A stretch of 21,816 nucleotides of DNA from CAZZNQ01 sp964655775. GTDB taxonomy: Bacteria; Planctomycetota; Brocadiia; SM23-32. Both the position numbers and the translations under genes were made by a program. Where the stretch lies: NCBI GenBank assembly GCA_964655775.1, contig CAZZNQ010000068.1, positions 1-21,816 on the forward strand. The letters are read 5' to 3'. Each line of letters begins with the position of its first letter. Positions within the stretch are counted from its first letter, which is position 1. Positions 17,240-21,816 of this stretch are shown here, piece by piece. The notes below the pieces were generated by a model. The model worked only from the letters and a program-made list of their open reading frames with translations. It was not told where the DNA came from and ran no database searches.

Positions 17240-17255
17240 CTTAGGCGGGCCTAAG
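17240..17255. repeat. 16-base palindrome between the regulator and the small-protein operon
   Basis: CTTAGGC (17240-17246) and GCCTAAG (17249-17255) form a near-perfect palindrome with a two-base centre. It lies 42 bases beyond the response-regulator stop and about 150 bases upstream of the next gene on the minus strand. No T-run follows, so it fits an operator or processing site better than a terminator. Confidence 0.4.
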
Positions 17256-17296
17256 GCGCAGGCTTACCTCCCCCGGCCGCGCCCCTCGCCCGTAAG

Positions 17297-17959
17297 TCAT
17301 AGCTCCAGAGACGTCAGCCCCTCGCGCACCGCATACTTCGTCAGATCGGCCACAGAGTCGGTCTGCAGCTTCTGCATGATGTTGCGCCGGTGCGTCTCCA
17401 CGGTCTTCACGCTGATCTCCAGAATCGCCCCCACGTCCTTCGTCGGCTTCCCCTCGGCGATCAACTGCAGCACCTCGCGCTCCCGCGGCGTAAGCTCGGC
17501 AATATGCGAGGGATCGGGCCGACGGTTGGAACGCGGGTAGCCGTCCTGCATCAGCTCCGCAACCGCCGGCGTGATGTACTTCTTGCCCCCGGCTACGTCG
17601 CGTATCGCCATCACCAGCTCCTCGAACTCGCAGTCCTTCAGGATGTACCCCGCCGCCCCCGCCTCCAGCATCCGCCCCACGGTCTGGCGGTCCGAATGCA
17701 TCGACAGCGTCAGCACACGCGTATCGGCGCTCTCTTTCGCTATCAGGCGCGTCGCCTCGGGGCCGTTCAAATCCGGCATGCGGATATCCATCAGCACCAC
17801 GTCCGGGCGCAGCTCCCTCACCATCTCCACCGCCGTCCCGCCGTCCCCGGCCTCCCCCACGACCTCGATCCCCTTCTCCTGGTCCAGCAGCGACCGCAAC
17901 CCGGACCGTATCACGCGATGGTCGTCGGCAAGCAGCACGCGTATCCCGCTCAGCCTCAT
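17297..17959 (-). CDS. NarL/FixJ-family response regulator
   Basis: Two-domain transcription regulator of 220 residues. The receiver domain has the acidic pair D12-D13, phospho-acceptor D58 in VVLMDIRMPD, S86, and K108 in GYILKD. The output domain is a LuxR/NarL helix-turn-helix (about residues 155-215): LTPREREVLQLIAEGKPTKDVGAILEISVKTVETHRRNIMQKL. Phosphorylation would be by a histidine kinase, but none lies in the window, so it is an orphan here. The frame is open far upstream, but homology begins at the ATG at 17959, six bases after a GGAGAGGA ribosome site. It lies 205 bases before the minus-strand redox cluster and could control it, though this is only positional inference. Confidence 0.96.
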   Translation of the reverse strand: MRLSGIRVLLADDHRVIRSGLRSLLDQEKGIEVVGEAGDGGTAVEMVRELRPDVVLMDIRMPDLNGPEATRLIAKESADTRVLTLSMHSDRQTVGRMLEAGAAGYILKDCEFEELVMAIRDVAGGKKYITPAVAELMQDGYPRSNRRPDPSHIAELTPREREVLQLIAEGKPTKDVGAILEISVKTVETHRRNIMQKLQTDSVADLTKYAVREGLTSLEL

Positions 17960-18468
17960 GTGTCGTCCTCTCCACTGGGTCGCGTCCCAATCCATGTTCC
18001 CCGCGCGCACCTCGGGAGTTGCCATCTTACAATATACGAGGCGGCAGTCAACACCTCTCTCTCGCGCCATCGGCCCAAATGCGTCTTGGTGCGCCGCGCA
18101 AGCCGGCGAGGTGCCATCCTGCAAACCTCGTCTGAACAGTATGTTATGATCGAATGGGTTCGTTTTGCAATCGGGCCGTCTTCCGGCCCGATCCCGCCAA
18201 CGGACCCGTCGGAGGCCGCCTGCAAATGGGGCATGTCCCGGAAGTCGGGCCCCGGACGGCAGCCGGTCATCCGCCGGACCCCGGCCCGACGGCCGGCGGT
18301 CTTTCCGCGGACACCATCCGGCCGGGCGCGGACGGTGCGGGGCCGGATGCGGACAGAGCGGCGGACGCCGCCGGCCGGCGGGCGGACGCCCGCGCGCAAC
18401 GCGGTCACCCCGGCCAAAAGCCCGACTTCCAGGTCGTTGCATGCGTTCTTGTCCCTGGTGTTCGTCAT
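17956..18468 (-). CDS. Doubtful 170-residue ORF overlapping the regulator start
   Basis: Unrecognised, arginine- and glycine-rich frame. In its favour, GGGAGGA precedes the ATG at 18468 by seven bases, codon third positions are strongly GC in the first part, and the TGA overlaps the response-regulator ATG (ATGA). Against it, the composition is what GC-rich non-coding DNA gives, no domain is seen, and a promoter-like signal and a hairpin (18141-18192) lie within it. It is listed so the space is not left blank. Confidence 0.25.
   Translation of the reverse strand: MTNTRDKNACNDLEVGLLAGVTALRAGVRPPAGGVRRSVRIRPRTVRARPDGVRGKTAGRRAGVRRMTGCRPGPDFRDMPHLQAASDGSVGGIGPEDGPIAKRTHSIITYCSDEVCRMAPRRLARRTKTHLGRWREREVLTAASYIVRWQLPRCARGTWIGTRPSGEDDT
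18141..18170 (-). promoter_or_regulatory. Possible promoter for the response regulator
   Basis: On the minus strand TTGCAA (18170-18165), 18 bases, then TAACAT (18146-18141), each 4/6 to consensus, in a local AT-rich pocket. The transcript would begin near 18133 and give a leader of about 175 bases to the regulator ATG. Confidence 0.33.
18170..18192. repeat. Inverted repeat upstream of the regulator promoter
   Basis: ATCGGGCC (18170-18177) pairs with GGCCCGAT (18185-18192) around a seven-base loop. No T-run on either side, so it is more likely an operator or an extruding hairpin than a terminator. Confidence 0.4.
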
Positions 18469-18514
18469 AGCCTCGTCCTCCCTGCGGGGCTCTGAGAGGG
18501 CGAACATTAGTCTT

Positions 18515-18614
18515 CGCCGGTTCTGCTTCATCGGCGCAGCGGGGCGAGACGCCCCGCTCTACCCATTGCAGGGGTAGCGCGGCCGTCTCGGCCGCTTTGC
18601 TGCAACCCGAACAG
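18515..18614 (+). repeat. Left copy of a dispersed double-hairpin repeat
   Basis: About 100 bases containing two perfect hairpins: GCGGGGCG-AGA-CGCCCCGC and GCGGCCG-TCT-CGGCCGC, separated by a linker with TCTACCCATTGCA. The hairpin centres (CGAGACG and CGTCTCG) are reverse complements of each other, like two REP units in opposite orientation. The same sequence returns inverted at 21672-21816. It lies in intergenic DNA and has no coding potential. Confidence 0.85.
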
Positions 18615-18916
18615 TGGATTACTTGTGTAAGATCGCTTGGTCGTTGCCGGTGCTGCTCCCGGCAGGCCCTCCTTCGGGACAGCCTCCGGGCTGTTCCGGC
18701 ATGCAAGAGCCGGCGGGAGTGCCGTGTTCGGGCGTTCTGCCGAGTCCCGCATGCGCGGGACCAGTATACACGTCTTTCCGGAACGCGTGTCCGTTGTGGG
18801 CGGTCGTGTACGTTCGTGGGTGGTCATGGGTGGTCATGTCGCGGCTTGCCGGGGGGGCACATCAGGCAGTGGCTTCTGGCGAGAGATGAATCCGGTCCTC
18901 CGGGGCGCCACTGTTC
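18615..18916. other. Intergenic stretch with diverged hairpin repeats
   Basis: About 300 bases with no credible gene. It holds a hairpin GTCCCGC-ATGC-GCGGGAC (18744-18761), which resembles the GCCCCGC-GTAT-GCGGGGC hairpins further right, and a short tandem GGGTGGTCAT twice (18818-18837). It reads as an older, decayed member of the neighbouring repeat family. Open frames crossing it are arginine-, glycine- and proline-rich and look spurious. Confidence 0.5.
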
Positions 18917-19057
18917 CTGAATCGCCCCTGCCGGGGCTCTATTGCAGGGGGCCGGCTTTCCCAGGGCTCCCCCGCTGGCGCGACGGAGTCTGGAGTAGGC
19001 CCGCCCGTTGGGGCCTACTCCCAAGCCCCGCGTATGCGGGGCCGTCCTCGGCTACAT
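18917..19057 (+). repeat. Repeat unit A, copy 1
   Basis: A 141-base unit beginning CTGAATCG plus a small GCCCC/GGGGC hairpin. It contains a 10-bp hairpin (GGAGTAGGCC with GGCCTACTCC) and the GCCCCGC-GTAT-GCGGGGC hairpin, and ends CTCGGCTACAT. It is followed immediately in tandem by a second, nearly identical unit. Its first 23 bases are the exact reverse complement of 20791-20813. Confidence 0.85.
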
Positions 19058-19200
19058 CTGAATCGCCCCTCCGGGGCTCTATGTCGAGAGGGGCCCGCTT
19101 TCCCAGGGCTCCCCCCGCTGGCGCGACGGAGTCTGGAGTAGGCCCGCCCGTTGGGGCCTACTCCCAAGCCCCGCGTATGCGGGGCCGTCCTCGGCTACAT
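19058..19200 (+). repeat. Repeat unit A, copy 2 (tandem)
   Basis: A 143-base tandem copy of the preceding unit, with the last about 80 bases essentially identical and most differences in the first 50. Same CTGAATCG start, same two internal hairpins, same CTCGGCTACAT end. Confidence 0.85.
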
Positions 19201-19635
19201 CTGAATCGTCCGCCTGCAGCGGACTCTGGGAAGGCTCACAGCATTGCGTATCGGTCACCGCCGTGCAGCCGTTCCGGGTGCCGGCCCGGGGACAGGGATT
19301 CCTGCAGAGGCTCCAACGACCCACGGCACCGTGCGAACGTGGCTCGTCGCGCATTGCCGGCACACGGCCGGCATGTATGTGTCGTCTGATCCGTTGCCGT
19401 CAGCCCGCGACGCGGGCGGCTGTCGTCGGCCGGCGCCATCGACAGCTTGGGGAGTAGTCTCGAACAAACGGGCCTACTCCACCGTTCACGGCAGAATGGC
19501 CGTTGCCGTCCAAAGGGAGCCCCACAGGGGCGAATCAGCATTAGCCGAGGGTGATGGACTCTCGCCATCGGCGAGAGAACGAACCCTGGGAAACCGGTCC
19601 CAGTAACAACGAGGAGCCCCGCCAGGGGCGATTCA
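19201..19635 (+). repeat. Repeat unit B, copy 1 (about 435 bases)
   Basis: Starts CTGAATCG with a GTCCGC-CTGCA-GCGGAC hairpin and ends in an inverted version of the family boundary (GGGGCGATTCAG). A near-identical direct copy lies at 20385-20813, on the other side of the transposase gene. It contains several hairpins, among them TGCCGGC/GCCGGCA, GGAGTAG/CTACTCC and CTCTCGCC-ATC-GGCGAGAG (19559-19577). Differences between the copies are small substitutions and a short indel. Open frames inside it are not believed to be genes. Confidence 0.85.
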
Positions 19636-19720
19636 GCTGGAGAAGTCGCTCTCGATCGGGCCGGTTCGCGAAGGTCATAGGACGGAACGCACCCAAAAGG
19701 GGTACTCGTGGTCCTTTGTC

Positions 19721-19748
19721 TTGACGGCCTCCATTTGCCGTGGATAAT
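19721..19748 (+). promoter_or_regulatory. Promoter for the transposase gene
   Basis: TTGACG (19721-19726), 16 bases, GATAAT (19743-19748): 5/6 and 5/6 consensus. Transcription would start near 19755, giving a leader of about 100 bases that contains the CTCTCGCC hairpin. Confidence 0.6.
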
Positions 19749-19772
19749 GGGCCTCTGTTCCAGGGAGCAGGA

Positions 19773-19791
19773 CTCTCGCCCGCGGCGAGAG
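19773..19791 (+). repeat. Leader hairpin shared with repeat unit B
   Basis: CTCTCGCC-CGC-GGCGAGAG, a perfect 8-bp stem. The same stem occurs at 19559-19577 (loop ATC) and 20736-20754 (loop AAC). Here it sits in the 5' leader of the transposase gene, followed by a similar AGCCCTGG flank, so it is the diverged end of another family unit. Confidence 0.75.
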
Positions 19792-19854
19792 GGCAAGCCC
19801 TGGGGAACCGACGCCCCCAAACTCCGGGAGGGGCAACACAGGAGGGAGCCGCGC

Positions 19855-20304
19855 ATGCCCCAGACTTTCACCAAACTCACCTACCATTTCGTCTGGAGCA
19901 CCCATGGCCGCAGGGCCGGGCTTTACGAGGAGATGCGCGCGCGGCTCCACGCCTACATCGCCCAGGTTGTCAACCGGGATTTCGGGCTGGCCCTGGAGGT
20001 CGGAGGTGTGGACGACCACATCCATCTTCTGTGCGAGCTGCGCCCGACGGTTGGGATCTCCGAGTTCATGCAGAAGGTCAAGGCCATCTCATCGGGTTGG
20101 ATGCGACGCGAGTTCGCCCAGCTCACCGATGTTGCGTGGCAAGAGGGCTACGCGGCGTTCACGGTGAGTGCTTCTGCAGTGCCTGCGGTGAGGCGTTACA
20201 TCCAGCAGCAGGAACGGCACCATAGGGGATTTGGCTTCGACGAGGAGTTTCGGCGGCTTCTTACGAAACACGGAGTTGGGGTTCCGGAGGGAGGGCGGTC
20301 CTGA
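19855..20304 (+). CDS. IS200-like / RAYT-like Y1 transposase
   Basis: A 149-residue single-strand DNA transposase of the HUH Y1 family. It shows the HUH motif in GVDDHIHLLCEL (H55, H57) and the catalytic tyrosine Y115 in AVRRYIQQQERHH, followed by the FDEEFRRLL helix. The region GYAAFTVSASAVPAV is typical of a group common in environmental genomes. The length matches IS200 TnpA (about 150). The start is the ATG at 19855, after AGGAGGGA; a longer in-frame extension from 19708 has no support. The promoter is at 19721-19748. Its stop codon is the TGA inside the CTGAATCG boundary of the next repeat. It appears intact and is surrounded by hairpin repeats, as RAYT genes are by REPs. Confidence 0.93.
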   Translation: MPQTFTKLTYHFVWSTHGRRAGLYEEMRARLHAYIAQVVNRDFGLALEVGGVDDHIHLLCELRPTVGISEFMQKVKAISSGWMRREFAQLTDVAWQEGYAAFTVSASAVPAVRRYIQQQERHHRGFGFDEEFRRLLTKHGVGVPEGGRS

Positions 20305-20384
20305 ATCGCCCCTCCGGGGCTCTATTGCAGGGGGCCGGCTTTCCCAGGGCTCCCCCGCTAACGCGGGATCGCCCTCGGCTAGCG
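20301..20384 (+). repeat. Repeat unit A, short copy
   Basis: An 84-base version of unit A that begins exactly at the transposase stop codon with CTGAATCG. It keeps the first about 55 bases and the CTCGGCTA end, but lacks the GGAGTAGG hairpin block. It is directly followed by unit B copy 2. Confidence 0.8.
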
Positions 20385-20813
20385 CTGAATCGTCCGCCTG
20401 CAGCGGACTCTGGGAAGCCTCACAGCATTGCGTATCGGTCACCGCCGTGCAGCCGTTCCGGGTGCCGGGAAAGGGGTTCCTGCAGAGGCTCCAACGATGC
20501 ACGGCACCGTGCGAACGTGGCTCGTCGCGCATTGCCGGCACACGGCCGGCATGTATGTGTCGTCTGATCCGTTGCCGTCAGCCCGCGACGCGGGCGGCTG
20601 TCGTCGGCCGGCGCCATCGACAGCTTGGGGAGTAGTCTCGAACAAACGGGCCTACTCCACCGTTCACGGCAGAATGGCCGTTGCCGTCCAAAGGGAGCCC
20701 CACAGGGCGAATCAGCAGTAGCCGAGGGTGATGGACTCTCGCCAACGGCGAGAGGACAAACCCTGGGGTCCCGGTGCCAATAACCACCAAGAGCCCCGGC
20801 AGGGGCGATTCAG
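20385..20813 (+). repeat. Repeat unit B, copy 2 (about 429 bases)
   Basis: Direct, near-identical copy of 19201-19635, including the same internal hairpins; the CTCTCGCC stem at 20736-20754 has the loop AAC. Its final 23 bases (20791-20813) are the exact reverse complement of 18917-18939 and form the right edge of the 1.9-kb block. Confidence 0.85.
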
Positions 20814-20840
20814 GCCGTGTGGTTTCCAGGTCGCTTGCTT

Positions 20841-20885
20841 CTGAATCGCCCCTGCGGGCTCTATGTCGGAAAGAGGCCGGCCTTC
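20841..20885 (+). repeat. Truncated repeat unit A
   Basis: CTGAATCG followed by a shortened CCCCTGCGGGCTCTATGTCGG and AGGCCGGCCTT. This matches the first part of unit A and runs up to the hemerythrin stop codon at 20890. Confidence 0.65.
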
Positions 20886-20889
20886 CGCT

Positions 20890-21438
20890 CTACGTGTCTT
20901 CCTTCTCGGCCGTCAGATCGCTCACCACGGAACCGTAGTGCTCGTGGATCATCTGGCGGTCGAACTCCTGCATCTCCTCCAGCATCGCGTCCTTCTCACC
21001 GTCGGAGAAGTAGTCCATCACGGGCAGGAAGAAGTGCTCGTCCTCTTTCTCGATGTGAGTGGGATAGAAAAGCGCAAGCTCCCGCATCGCGACGGCCGCC
21101 TCCCGCAGCGCGTGCTCATCGCCCCGCAGATGCCGCTCCGTAGCCGAGACCAGAGTGCCGACCGTCCTCCTGCCGTAGACGTGTTCCTCGATCAACTCCT
21201 CCATGGTCCGGCGATGCTCCGGAGTCAGCTCCTTTTCATCGAGCTCCCGAAACAGAATATCTTCCTCTTTGCCGTGATGCGTTTCGTCGGCATAGACCTG
21301 GATGAACTCCACGGCCTTGAAGACGAAGCCGGCGTCCAGGGGCCGACCTCTTTCGAGGTCCTCGGTCTCCTGCGCGACCAGCCCCATCAGCCGTTCGATC
21401 AGCCGGTGTTCCTTCATCAAAAGCCCTACTGGCAACAT
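20890..21438 (-). CDS. Hemerythrin-domain (HHE) protein
   Basis: A 182-residue four-helix-bundle protein expected to bind a di-iron centre and sense or carry oxygen or react with peroxide or nitric oxide. Ligand pattern: H11 in MKEHRLIERL, H54-x3-E58 in ETHHGKEED, H86 in EEHVYGR, H128-x3-E132 in YPTHIEKEDEHFF. The length suits a single-domain HHE protein. The ATG at 21438 has AAAGGGGG about seven bases upstream; the in-frame ATG seven codons later is less likely. It lies 28 bases downstream of a rubredoxin gene on the same strand, suggesting an operon for oxygen or peroxide handling, as in anaerobes or microaerophiles. Cytoplasmic; no signal peptide. Confidence 0.93.
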   Translation of the reverse strand: MLPVGLLMKEHRLIERLMGLVAQETEDLERGRPLDAGFVFKAVEFIQVYADETHHGKEEDILFRELDEKELTPEHRRTMEELIEEHVYGRRTVGTLVSATERHLRGDEHALREAAVAMRELALFYPTHIEKEDEHFFLPVMDYFSDGEKDAMLEEMQEFDRQMIHEHYGSVVSDLTAEKEDT

Positions 21439-21466
21439 GCCTGGCCCCCTTTCTGCCGGTCCGCCA

Positions 21467-21625
21467 TCATTGGACCGGCTCGAAGAGATCTTTCGAGACG
21501 CCGCATTCGGGGCAGCGCCACGAGTCCGGCAGATCGGCGAACGGCGTTCCCGGCGGGACGTCCTGTCCCGGATCCCCTTTCGCCGGATCGTAGACGTAGT
21601 CGCAGACGGTGCAGCGGTAGCGCAT
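21467..21625 (-). CDS. Rubredoxin
   Basis: A 52-residue iron protein carrying one electron via a Cys4-bound iron. The translation begins MRYRCTVCDYVYDP and ends WRCPECGVSKDLFEPVQ. The two knuckles are C5-x2-C8 and C38-x2-C41, with the conserved aromatic residues Y10, Y12, F29 and W36, and the length (52-54) is exact for the family. The ATG at 21625 follows AGGGGGCGAG by a few bases. It is the first gene of a pair with the hemerythrin 28 bases downstream; it may donate electrons to it or to a peroxide- or superoxide-reducing partner elsewhere. Very secure identification. Confidence 0.96.
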   Translation of the reverse strand: MRYRCTVCDYVYDPAKGDPGQDVPPGTPFADLPDSWRCPECGVSKDLFEPVQ

Positions 21626-21671
21626 CACTCGCCCCCTGTTTCGCCTCTAAGCGGCCTTACATAAGTGCTGC

Positions 21672-21816
21672 ACTGTTCGGCTTGCAGCAACGCGGCCGAG
21701 ACGGCCGCGCTACCCGTGTAATGGGTAGAGCTCGGCCCGCTACGTCGATGAAGCAACCCCCGCAATGGGTAGAGCGGGGCGTCTCGCCCCGCTGCGTCGA
21801 CGAAGCAGAACCGGCG
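21672..21816 (-). repeat. Right, inverted copy of the double-hairpin repeat, running to the window end
   Basis: Reverse complement of the repeat at 18515-18614, about 3 kb away, including both perfect hairpins (AGA and TCT loops) and the flanks CCGAACAGT and CGCCGGTTCTGCTTC. It carries about 45 extra bases in the middle, an extra diverged linker/hairpin unit (GTAGCGGGCCGAGCTCTACCCATT on the minus strand, in two adjoining blocks). The window stops exactly where the left copy's similarity begins, so the repeat may continue beyond. Confidence 0.85.

Noticed and set aside
18637..19606. Several plus- and minus-strand frames of 60-250 residues in the repeat island
   Set aside because: They are repeated in the second copy at 20231-20790, are rich in R, G and P, and follow the hairpin repeats rather than any codon bias.
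19708..19854. N-terminal extension of the transposase
   Set aside because: It would begin before the predicted transcription start and cross the shared hairpin; the ATG at 19855 has a strong ribosome site and fits the family length.
18917..20813. CRISPR array
   Set aside because: The repeats are 84-435 bases long, irregularly spaced and full of hairpins; there are no uniform 25-40-base repeats with unique spacers and no cas genes.

Overview
This window is a GC-rich bacterial chromosomal segment. It opens inside a 5S rRNA gene and stops inside a dispersed inverted repeat, so both ends look like assembly breaks at repeated DNA. The gene mix is an RNase Y, single housekeeping genes (trpF, eno), a CSPSR-type sulfatase, a heparinase II/III-type lyase, a sugar-epimerase-like TIM barrel, a membrane Ser/Thr kinase, and a Y1 (IS200-like) transposase in a dense field of hairpin repeats. 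This resembles environmental Planctomycetota or relatives (Lentisphaerota, Kiritimatiellota, Hydrogenedentota). No marker here fixes the phylum, so that is an inference.

Layout. 1-93 is the 3' part of 5S rRNA, followed by about 790 bases with no convincing gene. 880-4662 holds rny (+) with a strong terminator, then trpF (-) and eno (+) divergently arranged, with a second terminator after eno. 4856-7447 is a secreted protein with nine C-terminal ankyrin repeats. 7487-8800 is a sulfatase (-), and its upstream region carries back-to-back promoters shared with a kinase (+). The kinase begins a probable three-gene run: kinase, M29-like aminopeptidase and heparinase II/III-like protein (8988-14414).

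14425-17959 is a minus-strand set. Read in transcription order it is a NarL-type response regulator, a small unknown protein, a zinc-ribbon protein, a rhodanese, a Tpx-like peroxiredoxin and a TIM-barrel protein. Several of these overlap or are closely coupled, and the centre of the set looks like a thiol/sulfur redox operon. The TIM-barrel gene has no ATG, GTG or TTG at its expected start.

18515-21816 is a repeat island. Inverted copies of a roughly 100-base double-hairpin repeat lie at its two ends. Inside is a 1.9-kb block with a perfect 23-base inverted repeat at its edges, holding a Y1 transposase with a good promoter, tandem 140-base units and two roughly 430-base direct repeats. Between this block and the right-hand repeat lies a rubredoxin-hemerythrin gene pair; the rubredoxin is only 52 codons long.

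The most unusual material is the repeat/transposase island, the TIM-barrel gene with a possible AUC start, and the Tpx-like protein lacking the usual resolving cysteine.
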